From Vigna angularis (lineage: Eukaryota > Streptophyta > Magnoliopsida > Fabales > Fabaceae): 64,000 bases of DNA. The stretch is taken from positions 21,936,501 through 22,000,500 of the forward strand of contig NC_068971.1 of assembly GCF_016808095.1 (NCBI RefSeq), in the 5' to 3' direction. The notes beneath the pieces were generated by a model. The model was not told the origin of the DNA. It saw only the letters and a program-made list of their open reading frames with translations, and ran no database searches. Positions within the stretch are counted from its first letter, which is position 1, and every line of letters begins with the position of its first letter. Both the position numbers and the translations under genes were made by a program. Shown here in pieces: positions 11,601-21,239 of the stretch.

Positions 11601-14600
11601 AGAGAAGAGCCTCAGAGTGTTGTTACTGGCGGAGGACGAAGACGAAGGAGAGACGGAGGTGATTGACGATACAGGGGAGAAGACGATGGAGTTATCGGCG
11701 TTTTCTGCTGAGGGGTGGACCGGTCCGAGAACTTTGAAGCTGATGGGAACGTTAGGTGAACGGAGGGTGGTAGTGTTGATCGACAGTGGCGCCAGTCACA
11801 ATTACATCAGTCAGAAGGTGATGGAGGAATTGGGATTGACTGTGACGGACACTCCGGCATACTGCGTAAGCTTGGGTGATGGCCATCGGAGGGAGGCGCG
11901 TGGTCGGTGTGACAAGGTAACAGTGCAGTTGGAGGAAGTCGACGTGGAAGAAGATTTTTACGTCTTTGATTTAGGAGGGGTGGATATAATTTTGGGAGTT
12001 GCATGGCTGGCCACATTAGGAGAAGTGAGTAGTAACTGGGGTAATATGACTATGATTTACAAGGTGGGGGATAGGAAGATATGCATTAAGGGTGACCCAT
12101 CCCTATCGAGACAGCTGGTAAAGGCTGAGTCACTGTTAAAAGTGGTGGATGCAGAAGCGGGGGCCATGGTGTGGAGTTTAAGTAGAGTGGAGGCAGATGA
12201 TAGTAGTGAGTGGGGGACAGATTTGACCGTGGGACAGAGGGCAGAGTTAGTGACTCTGCTGCAGACCCACTCACACTTATTTCGAGGTTTGCATGGCTTA
12301 CCTCCGACACGTGTCCAGCAGCACCGTATCCAGCTCAAGGAGGGCCATAACTCTATAAATGTAAGGCCTTACAGGTATCCTCACCTCCTCAAAAGTGAAA
12401 TTGAAAAGCAAGTTGAAGAAATGTTGAGAGCTGGAATCATCCGTCCCAGCACAAGTCCATTTTCGAGCCCAGTTATATTAGTGAAAAAAAAAAGATGGAA
12501 GTTGGCGTTTTTGTGTGGATTATAGGGCGTTAAACAAGGCGACCATACCGGATAAATTCCCCATACCGGTGATAGAGGAATTATTGGATGAACTCACGGG
12601 TGCCAGGTACTTTTCTAAGATTGATCTCAAGTCCGGGTATCATCAGATATGTATGGAGGAAGAAGACGTGGCTAAAACTGCATTTCGCACCCACCAAGGA
12701 CCTTATGAGTTTCTCGTGATGAGCGAATAAAAAGAGAAGGGAAGTTGATATAAAAGTGGGAGATTGGGTCTATCTGAAAATCAGGCCACACCGACAGCTT
12801 TCAATGCCAACCAGGTTGCATCCCAAACTTTCTGCACGGTATTTTGGGCCGTTCAAGGTACTGCAGCAGGTGGGAAATGTAGCGTTTAGATTGGAATTAC
12901 CTGAGTCAGCAAAGATACATTCGGTGTTTCACGCATCACAATTAAAGAAGGCAGTGGGGGATCGAAAAGTAGAAAAGGATCTGCCCGAGGAGTTGCAAGC
13001 AGAGGGACCTGCTTTTTGGCCAGCAAAAATTCTGCAACAGAGGCAGATACAGCAGGATGGGGAGTCAATTCAGCAAGTATTAATAGAATGGCAGACTGGA
13101 GGTGAAGAAGGAGCAACTTGGGAAGATCTAGCCACAATCAAAGATCAGTTTCCAGACTTCAACCTTGAGGGCAAGGTTGAAAGTGGGGGGGGAGTAATGA
13201 TAGGAGGCTAAAGGTGTATGTGAGAAGAAACAGACGGGAGAAGTAGTTAGTGGGTCAGTAGCCTAACTGTTTTATCAGTTAGGAAGGGAGATGTATCTGT
13301 TAGGAGGTCAAACTTGTATAAATAGCTAGAGAGGAGAAGGATAGTTACTTCTTGTTAATTCTTGTATCTGAATCAGACTTGTAGTCTGCTTGGGGGGAGA
13401 TTAGGCTCCCACGTTCCTATATTCTTGTATTCTTTCTTGTTTCTCTATAAATCAGAGGAGGTTATTCAGTATTCTGGTGGATTCTGTGTGAGTTAAAGTG
13501 TGGGAAGCTTATAGGTTTCATTACTCGAGACCTATCAGCATCACAAAACCTAGATATTTGGGTACTTTTTTTTATCTTCATATAGCTAACCCTATCCTGG
13601 AGTCTTTTTGAGGTATCAAAGAAGATCAATGCAAGGAGTGTGCACAAAATGATTAATGCCATTGATTGCAAAAGATAGGTTAGACCTAGTAATAGTGAGA
13701 AGTTACAATGTTGGTGGAGGATGTTAACTCATTGGGATATACCCATAGTGGGATCAACTCGCTCTCATACTAACTTGAAGGAGTATGTAAGAAAAATAAC
13801 TTGATAGATGTTAGATATCTCTCTTTGATTCTGATTCATATGTTTATAAGGATCAATGACTTTCAACATAAACTTAAGGAAAGAGAAAAAGGAAAATATG
13901 ATAGAGTTTTTCCCTAGGATTCTAGGTTGTAGATAGATACATGCAGAACAAAACACTTAGAAAATAATATAAATTATAACAGTACTATTTATGATGTCAT
14001 TCATATGCTAATACCTGATAGGGCGATGAAGTGTTGCCTTTGATTTTCAGAAAGTGACACTTGATTTTCAGCTGCACTAATAAATTTGTTGTATATTAAC
14101 TTTGACCAATGAATTGGTATATAAATGTTGACCTCATCTTTGATTTCCAAATTATACTGTTTCTCAATATTTTATGGTCTTCGAGCAGGTGAAGTTTTCT
14201 CTTGAGGCAGCAAAATTTGCTCAAAGTAATGCATCTATTGGAATATATGATGCTTCAGCTGGTATGCTTTTCATAGACTTTATGGTGAATTCAAATGCTT
14301 GTTACCGACTTTGATGAAGGTTTATTGCCTGATTTCTGCTACTAAAATATGGTTAATCTCTTTTTGCTTATCAGTTTCATCAAGGCAATCAAGATCTCTG
14401 GCCGAGGATGCCTTTTTTCATCCTTCAATTATGTCCATAAGCTATTATTCGTTTGAGCATTGTTTTGCCATCTATTCGGTTTGTCCTTGAACTCTTCTCT
14501 CTGCCCTATAGTCCGGCTTCTGTGAATTAATTTAACTTGACCTGTGGATGATTGTTTTATATTGGTGGTCATCTTTACCTTGTGGCATGCATCATTAGGA

Positions 14601-15016
14601 AATTTAGGTTATGGATGTGAAATGATTCTTGTTTAATTTGTCAATTTTATTTTTTTTCACAAAGGCTGAAATGAATATTAAGATTTTGGAAGAACTGTGG
14701 TGCCCATAAAAAGATGTCATTTTCAGAAGCTTGAGTTGAATCTTTTGTTTAGCCTTTGTTCTCTAAGAAAGTTTAAATTCTTGGCTTGTTTGCCGACCTC
14801 ATAATGTCTGTTGGTACTGCCTCTGCTGCTGAGAAACGACATCAATTAGTTGTGACAAATTTAAGCAGCAATTGACTAATTTCCTTCTGATTTTTGCAGC
14901 CATTTTTTCTGCCAGTTATTATGCATGTCCTCCTAGGTGCTTTACGAGAATGGAAGAGGTACAAGCAAGAAAGTAGAAAATACTTAGCAGCGAAGGCCAA
15001 AGAAAAAGTTTCATAA
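5674..15016 (+). CDS. PIGS: GPI-transamidase subunit PIG-S homologue, 13 exons
   Basis: Role (family knowledge): PIG-S (Gpi17 in yeast) is a subunit of the ER GPI-transamidase complex that attaches GPI anchors to proteins. Exons: 5674-5830, 5908-6526, 7053-7137, 7224-7313, 7686-7759, 7966-8050, 8143-8232, 8318-8448, 9301-9382, 9469-9516, 14189-14261, 14375-14478, 14900-15016. All junctions are GT-AG and the phases join into 1755 nt, 584 residues plus stop. Visible: an N-terminal membrane segment (about 37-57) followed by the YRAPLP signature (64-69), a large lumenal region containing LLNADPRDW and [10 protein letters not shown], and a second hydrophobic segment near 540-560 with a Lys/Arg-rich cytosolic tail. 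This matches PIG-S topology and length. Intron 10 is inflated to 4672 bp by nested retroelements, yet the frame is intact. The ATG at 5674 is the first in this frame. Confidence 0.95.
8665..8716. repeat. AAT/AGT trinucleotide microsatellite in PIG-S intron 8
   Basis: A run of AAT units interrupted by ATCAATG and followed by AGT units lies within the 852-bp intron 8 of the PIG-S gene. It is likely length-variable. Confidence 0.85.
10187..10532 (+). repeat. 5' LTR of the chromovirus (346 bp)
   Basis: It matches the 3' LTR at every base compared except two indels: it has 8 extra bases in the TTAG repeat near 10238 and lacks one TG near 10481. It contains a TATAAATAG box at about 10314. The downstream TTTGGTCCGACC may be the primer-binding site; the donor tRNA was not identified. 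Confidence 0.95.
10579..12730 (+). pseudogene. Ty3/gypsy gag-protease-RT fragment, frameshifted
   Basis: The first ATG is at 10579. The product has a coiled N-terminus, then a retrotransposon gag domain (roughly 10830-11290; WLNRAERFF and [11 protein letters not shown] blocks). A single zinc knuckle of CxxC...GHxC form follows at about 11557-11598. The protease active site DSGAS is at about 11782-11796. The start of reverse transcriptase ([10 protein letters not shown]) comes next. The frame breaks at a run of ten A's (12484-12493): RT continues in another frame at 12515 with the DYRALNK and [13 protein letters not shown] blocks. It then ends at an in-frame stop at 12728, where a deletion joins RT to integrase C-terminal sequence. 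This copy cannot encode a complete pol. Confidence 0.92.
12731..13211 (+). pseudogene. Ty3/gypsy integrase C-terminus and chromodomain fragment
   Basis: Directly after the RT deletion junction comes the GDWVYLK region of the gypsy integrase C-terminal domain, then the LSARYFGPF and [11 protein letters not shown] blocks. A chromodomain ends the protein ([18 protein letters not shown], then [10 protein letters not shown]). The chromodomain assigns the element to the chromoviruses, whose integrase is thought to be guided to particular chromatin. The reading frame stays open to 13211, overlapping the first bases of the 3' LTR (13198). Confidence 0.9.
13198..13537 (+). repeat. 3' LTR of the chromovirus (340 bp)
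   Basis: Begins TGATAGG immediately after a G-rich polypurine tract and ends CCTATCA. It is identical to the 5' LTR apart from two small indels in simple repeats. The GCATC target duplication follows. Confidence 0.95.
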
Positions 15017-17585
15017 TCCTCTTGACCAGAGATTAACACGATGAAGGAGGTTTCCTGGTAGTTGGGGCCTAGCATTTGGTAAAGCACCTCAGCAAAGCCT
15101 CCTTCCTCTCTTCTCAAGATCTGCTGAATGTGTGAATTTTGCTGAAAATGACAATATTAACATGACACTTACGGGACATTTCACATTATTGGAGCAAGGT
15201 AATGTTGGCACGGCGGCTTTTGGTTGTACCATAGTTGAGTAGATTGAGGGGGGGAAAAGCATTTTACTAAAAAAATCATACTTTAGCTATTGAAAAGTCT
15301 CATTACTAATCTGTGAAATCTATCAAATCTTGTATCTTTAATCTACTGTGCACTTCATATTGTGAATGAAAAACGACACGTTTGACTAGATTTTATTGAA
15401 TTGTGCTTATTACTTTATGTGATTTCTTAATGGAATATTTGATATTTGTATCCGTTGTAAAATTACTTTTCCCATCTCTCCTTCCTTACTGAACCAGTAG
15501 AACTTTGTTAGTGGAGCAAAAAATATGGAGATATACGAGGGAATTTTATTATCTGTATTGTCTTTTTAGGGAATTGCATATATTCTAGAACACATTGATA
15601 AATCAAAAGTAGATTCCTTTTATGTCAATTTTGTTGCAAAATTGAGTATCTATATTTGCATTTAAAGACCACGGTTCCTCCATTAAAGCAATCAAATGAA
15701 GCAGAGAGATACTCTGTTGATAGGGAGTCATTTTACTTGTGCAAATGATAAAACTCTAATAATTTGCATAAACTTCAAATAAACAGAATAATGCCCAGAG
15801 TTTACAATTACAATGAACACTAAAGACAGAACACACATCTAATTATAATGAATTTTGAACAACTATAAGTTGGAAATCTCATATCAAAAATTGAGTTAAG
15901 AAAAGATATTGAGTTAAATTTGAAGTTATTTCTTATCCGAATGAATCTAACACAATACTTACATTAATGCGCATTTTGGTTGTTAGAACTTGAGGAATGA
16001 ATAACACAATACTTACATTAATGTGCATTTTGGTTGCTTAGAACTTGAGGAATGAAGGAAATGGAAACAATATTATTTGTTTGGGTGAATAAAAAGCAAG
16101 GTAAGACCTAATAGTTTTCTTTATTACTTTAATTTGTTTTATATATTTTTCTTTGTTTAACTGTTTTCTATCTAACATTTTTTTAATTTCATTTTAGTTC
16201 TCCCTTATTTTTATTTATCTTTTTTATTTCCACTAGAGATGACTGAATTAAGGCAAGAGTGTGCAGATAATACTATCAACCGGTGCATTTTATTTAAAAC
16301 AGAGTTGCAGATCTTCTATATCCCATTCTTGTTAGGATTAACACTTCCTACAATAATTTGATACGTCATTAAAATATGGTAACATAGATTTAATTGCCTA
16401 AAATAATATTGTTTCCATTTCCTTCAATAATATTAAGAGGGGTGACTAAAAGCTGGTTGTGAGTTAGACATTGCAACTTGAATATGATTAACATTTCCAG
16501 AATTGGGGAAAGGATATAGTTGGCTTCTGTATTTTGTAATTCTAACTTAGTCTTTGTAATATGTGCTTTAAAATAGACAACATTTGATAAGTGTTGATGC
16601 GCAAAATGTTTGTCTCTGTAATTATAATTACAATAATTTTGTACTTTCAAAAGAAAATGTCATTATTCTAGCAATACAGCGAAATTCAATTGAATTCTCA
16701 TACTGGATTGAGAAATCTGCAGATGATATAATGCTTGTATAACATCAGTCATACTAAAATTTAATATACCAAGTAAATAATATCATTTAAGACAATTTAC
16801 TATCTATGCCCAAAAAAGTCTGTAATGCGAATTTTATAGTACTTCTCCACTATGTGATGTTGATGTTTTGGAACAATTTTACTTGCATTTAAAATTAAGT
16901 AGCATGGATAATATGGACACCTGATACAACATAGATATGTATACTTTGATACCTATTATTTCAATAATGTAACATAATTTATAAACATAGTTAGTCAAAT
17001 ATAACAATCTAATTATATTTTCATTGATATAAAACCGAAACTAATTCATTTATCTAACATTTAAAAAATAAAAGGAGAATATATTTCATTTAAAATATTT
17101 CATATTCTTTTTAATCGTGATTATTGAAAAAGATACTTTAGTTGAGATTCATTTAAAATTAAAATTTTACAAAATTTCACATTATACGAAAGATATAATA
17201 GAAGATATAAAAACATTTTCAATAATACATATATAATCTAAATATTCATGGTCATATATGATTTGTTACTTATTTCTATAATTATAATAGAAACTTATAT
17301 AATAAATTTATGAATTTTTAGAAAATAATTATATTTGTTTTTATTAATAATGTGTTGGACTCATCTAAAAAATGATACTTTACTGGTATAAATGTCATCG
17401 TTGTTCTATATGTATAAAATACAGGGACACATAATCTAAGAGGCATATCCAAGATTCATATATCCAAATCTTCATTTGGGTGTAACAGGTGATGGCCTAA
17501 CAACTGATATTCCAAGTGTTTGTTGGAGGAATTTAAGGTCTAACAACTCTAAGTAATACAAAAATTAATGTCAGTTATGGTATAT
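15017..17585. other. PIG-S 3' flank and intergenic DNA
   Basis: The first 350-400 bp probably hold the PIG-S 3' UTR; no decisive polyadenylation signal was singled out. The rest is AT-rich without a supported gene. A recent tandem duplication of about 55 bp lies at about 15946-16055 (the ACACAATACTTACATTAATG segment occurs twice). Short open frames such as 16390-16650 on the minus strand show no domain. Confidence 0.6.
15946..16055. repeat. 55-bp tandem duplication
   Basis: Two consecutive copies of a segment containing ACACAATACTTACATTAATG and GAACTTGAGGAATGAA, differing at a few positions (GCGC versus GTGC; TGTTAG versus TGCTTAG). Confidence 0.85.
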
Positions 17586-17594
17586 TAGAATAAA

Positions 17595-18678
17595 GGTTTA
17601 ATACTTTTTTTGTCCCGATTTTGGTTGGGAATGTTTAAAATGGTTCTAATTTTTTTTTCTGTTCAATGTTATCATAAAGAATGTAATTTATGTTCAATTT
17701 AGTCTTTTTTCAGACGGCGTTTAAATCGTTAACAGCGCACTGTCCAACTGTGCAATAAATGACACATCATCCTTGACACGTCATCATCATGTCTTACCTC
17801 CAGAAGCCCTAATTTCCCCTACACAGAAACCCTAGCCACCACCTAACCCTAACCGTCGGCGTCACGGTTACGGCCAACCACCATCTTCGCACCTCCATCA
17901 TCTTCTCCACCACCTAAGCCCAATTTTTGAAAATGTATTTCTGATTAAGGTCTCAGCTCGCCAGACCACCATCTTCACACATCATCTTCCTCGTGCTTCC
18001 AAAACCTTAGGCCGCCACCACCGCTGCGCAGCAAAGCCCATTTCAGGCCGTCGTTGCCGTAAGAATCGTTCCACTCAATGCAAGAACCTGCAACCACCAC
18101 ATCTCCATCCGCGACGCCATCAAACCTGTAGCAAATCACGAGTCTTCCTCCTCTAGCACCAACCTAAATCGCGAGTTTCGTACAACATTCATAGCCAACA
18201 GCGGAATCTCCATGACCACTGCTACTACTACCACTCTCCCTTCTTTAATGCTCGCCGCGGCACACACCTCCATCATCCTCGCCAACCCCAAACCTGCAAA
18301 CCACAAGAACCAGAAATCTGCAGGACCACGAGCTTAAATCGCAAATCCCTCTGGTGAGTCGATCAGCTCCGTGCTTCCACCGTTCGGTAGCCTCACCCCT
18401 TCAGCCCTTCGGTTCCCTTCTTCTTCTCCCTCACTGCTCGGCCTCTTCCTTCCTTCCACCTCACTATGCCTGAAGGAAATCCACGTGGGCAGTTAAATGC
18501 CATCTCATTTGGATTTTGCACAGCTGGACAGTGCGTCATTAACGATTTAAAAGTCGTCTGCAAAAAGGACTAAATTGAACATAAATTACATTCTTTAGGA
18601 CAACATTGAATAGAAAAAAAAATTAGGACCATTTCGAATAAAGCTGACAAAAATTGGGACCAAAATTGGTATTAAACC
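17595..18678. mobile_element. MULE-type element, possible Pack-MULE with captured sequence
   Basis: The ends are GGTTTAATAC at the left and GTATTAAACC at the right. The inverted arms run about 160-170 bp: for example, the region 17670-17740 pairs with 18535-18605, including AATTTATGTTCAATTTAGTC and its complement. The flanks carry a perfect 9-bp duplication TAGAATAAA (17586-17594 and 18679-18687). The 700-bp interior is strikingly GC-rich and CCACC-rich compared with the surroundings and reads like plant 5'-UTR/coding DNA, but no continuous frame or known domain was found. Absence of transposase plus a GC-rich foreign-looking interior fits a Pack-MULE; the source gene is unknown. Confidence 0.8.
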
Positions 18679-18959
18679 TAGAATAAATGTTACACCAATT
18701 CAAATTACATTATATATAAAACCTTTAAAGTGTTGTAGAGGTTTACTTTATTTTTTTCTTTTAAAAACAAGTAATTATGACACATCAACCTTCATTCAAC
18801 AAGTTACCATCAAGTACAATATGACAAAAGTTAACCTTCAAAGAGAGAAATTTTGGAGCTTGGAACAAAAAATGTCATTCTAGCACAAAATAAACTCATT
18901 TCTCAACAGATGGAAGAGTCGAAAAAGAAAATGAAAAATTGAAGCTTGAGCCATGACCT

Positions 18960-19585
18960 TATGGCTTAACGCACCAAGTGTTGAGATATGATTTTTGCTT
19001 TGGAGAACACCAAAATGACCATTATTCTACATCAGAAACTAAAAAAAGGGAGGAAGTAAACTACATGGACAACAATAGGAGACTAAACAATTACTCAAAC
19101 AACTGAAGATCAAATCAAAATCAAATTCTAGTTAGAGACATGAAGGAGGATCATCAAATACCAATATGCATAAATGCTTTACCAAGGACAACACAATCAA
19201 CTGCAACACAAAGTCTCTAAGATTGAAGATGTTATGAATCAATCCATACAAGTGTCAACTTTCAATCAAAAGAGCACAAAAACATTTCTTAAAAATTTGG
19301 AAGTGCAGATTGGCCAAATTGCACAACAATTGGCAAATCAACAACAAAGAAAAATCTCAGTAAATACAAAAATCAATCCTAAGAATCAACATAGAGTTAT
19401 CACTACTAGACAAAGCACAATGATAGGTAAAGAGGTTGAAGACAATTTGAGAAATGAGGAAGGTAAGATAAATGAGATAGAAAAACAAAAAAGAAGAAGG
19501 AGATACAATAAAGGCTTATTGTGGAGATTGGAGGCATTGGTTATTGTACCGTATGATTGCCTAGTCAGCCACAACCTAGATGATT
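18960..19585 (+). pseudogene. Athila-like Ty3/gypsy gag fragment
   Basis: In broken frames the translation shows an Athila-type gag C-terminal region: a CFxxxHxxDH zinc-knuckle-like block near 19000, then NYMDNN. Within the open stretch from 19174 there is an NQKSTKTFLKNLEVQIGQIA block, followed by QLANQQ and a short NP.....ITTRQ region. This is the usual end of Athila gag before protease. The sequence downstream changes abruptly to a tandem array, so protease and pol are absent. Confidence 0.7.
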
Positions 19586-19588
19586 AAC

Positions 19589-19985
19589 TATAGCTTGAAT
19601 GGTCAACCCACATCTTAAAGAGCAAACTAGTGAGTCCGATCTTCCACCAAACAGATCGATCGACCATACACTAGCTCGGATGGTCAACCCACAGCTTGGT
19701 GAGCAAACCAGCGATCCTAACTGAACGCCAAACTAGTTGACCATACACCAGTTCAGATAGTCAACCCATAGCTCGAAGCATAAGCCACCAAGCTCGGTTA
19801 ACCACCAAATAGGTCGGTCATTCATGTACGAGCCCGGAGAGTCAAGAACTAGCTCGATGAACAGGCCACTGAACTCGACCAACCACTAACAGGCCAACTG
19901 GCCATGCACCACTCAAATAAGTCAACCATAAGCTCAGAAAGTAGGCCACCAAGCTCAAATGATCACCGAACAGGCTGTCTGGACT
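19589..19985. repeat. Degenerate tandem array, unit about 80 bp, about five copies
   Basis: Five consecutive diverged units each contain a GGTCAACCCA-like block, an AGCTCG/AGCTTG block, a GCAAACCA/GGCCACCA block and a CGACCATACAC-like block. Approximate unit starts are 19589, 19669, 19748, 19828 and 19912. The array is GC-rich relative to its surroundings and directly follows the Athila-like gag fragment. It could be a satellite-like array inside a retroelement or LTR. No coding potential seen. Confidence 0.7.
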
Positions 19986-20545
19986 TGAATTGGACCGAAC
20001 GAGATGAAAATACCATAAAAAGGTAGGTTACATGCATTAACTGTTGCATTAATTGTTGTCTGTCACTGAATTGACTTTAGCATCAAAGTACCTTCTATAG
20101 TACAATCAGACCAATTTACCTTTTGTTGTACCATCTGACCGATTTAAAGACTCGAAAGACCGCTTACTTGATCACAACTCAACTTCAGACAACACAACAG
20201 AACGCAAACAATTAACTTTAACCACACAATTGAAATAATTTGTTTTTACATTTTAATACATTAATACAATATTTCTAACTCCAATTGATTAATTAACAAA
20301 CTTCAAGTTCAAAACAAAGATCTACAAAATTTCATTAACAATTTTACTAACTTTCAATTATTCAATCACTTTTTCCTTCAAACCTCATCATCAATACATA
20401 ATTTGATATTCAATAGTTTACTTCTAAATTAACTACCTCTAATTCAATATCATATCATCTCATACGTTAAAACAATTCAATGATATATACAAATTTAACA
20501 CCATAATTAACAATAAAAGTTTTCATTTCAACCAACAATGAATAT
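19986..20545. other. AT-rich DNA without recognised gene
   Basis: Short oligo-A/T rich DNA with no supported gene or repeat. It separates the tandem array from the left part of the Tekay-like element. Confidence 0.5.
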
Positions 20546-20708
20546 CTACTATGTGATTTTTGTTAGTGGTAATTGGATGGAATGCATGTTTTGTATGTTA
20601 ATGGATGTTGGTCATGTGTGGAATCTGTTATATATATGTTTGTGATGTTGCAGTTGATGTGGTTGAATTGAATTGTACACAATTGGACTGTTATAGTGGA
20701 AAAGAAAT

Positions 20709-21075
20709 GGCTTAAATGCTTACTTCGTCCCCATGTTAAGAGGTGAATTTCTGTTTAGTACCCGGTTTTAAAAATGAAGACATTGGGTCCCTATGTTATG
20801 AAAAGTATATGAATAAGGTCCACAAAGAAAGAACAAGTTCAACAAATCATCAAAGAAAAAGTTGAACAAGAGAGAAAAAAAGTTGGACAGTAGAGGAGAG
20901 AAAAGAAAAAGTACGGCCATATCAGTATCGACTTAACGCCGTTGCTGTCAACTTAATGGACATGACCTTATTCATACATTTTTCATAACATAGGGATCCA
21001 ATGTCTTCATTTTTAAAACCGGGTACTAAACAGAAATTCACCTCTTAACATGAGGACGAAGTAAGCATTTAAGCC
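20709..21075. mobile_element. MULE-type MITE, 367 bp
   Basis: The termini GGCTTAAATGCTTACTTCG and CGAAGTAAGCATTTAAGCC are perfect inverted copies. The inverted arms extend about 125 bp, with long exact stretches such as ATGTCTTCATTTTTAAAACC pairing with its complement. A perfect 9-bp target duplication AAAAGAAAT flanks the element at 20700-20708 and 21076-21084. The near-perfect arms imply a young MITE. It belongs to the same end family as 3123-4759 and sits just upstream of, or within, the left LTR of the Tekay-like element. Confidence 0.9.
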
Positions 21076-21239
21076 AAAAGAAATCTTTGTTAGTGGTTGT
21101 TTAGTGTAAGATGGAAGCTTAAGGTAGTGAAATAGGAAAAAAGGTTGTGGAACTGATTTTGTGAATTTGGGGTTGATTATGAACTGGTGTGGGTTTGTTT
21201 AATACTTCGTGATGTTAACGATTTGAGTTAGTAGAGTGT

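Larger units (their letters stand above)
10187..13537 (+). mobile_element. Young, internally deleted Ty3/gypsy chromovirus in PIG-S intron 10
   Basis: A 3351-bp LTR element bounded by two nearly identical LTRs that begin TGATAGG and end CCTATCA. It is flanked by a perfect 5-bp target duplication GCATC (10182-10186 and 13538-13542). The internal region encodes gag, protease and the start of reverse transcriptase, then jumps directly to the integrase C-terminus and chromodomain. Most of RT, all of RNase H and the integrase core are absent. A purine-rich tract (AGTGGGGGGGGAG) precedes the 3' LTR. The element lies in the same orientation as PIG-S, inside the copia remnant. The LTRs differ only by two short-repeat indels, so insertion was recent. 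With no complete pol it must have been mobilised in trans. Confidence 0.95.
9550..13981 (-). mobile_element. Antisense Ty1/copia remnant in PIG-S intron 10, split by a gypsy insertion
   Basis: Two related sequences of about 170 bp, 9550-9719 and 13809-13981, both start TGTTAGA and end TAACA and look like diverged LTRs. Read on the minus strand, the DNA just inside the left one is a polypurine stretch (CTTGAGCAGGAG) abutting the LTR, as at the 3' end of copia elements. The internal part on the minus strand (about 13720 to 13543, continuing 10181 to 9720) shows copia RT/RNase H landmarks: a DADWA motif, the DRHSTTG block and a DNHAALH-like stretch, with several stops. Gag, protease, integrase and most of RT are missing. 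The chromovirus at 10187-13537 interrupts it at the DADWA region. No clear target duplication was found. Confidence 0.75.

Noticed and set aside
19589..19985. CRISPR-like or other spaced repeat array
   Set aside because: Units are adjacent and diverged with no unique spacers, and this is plant nuclear DNA.
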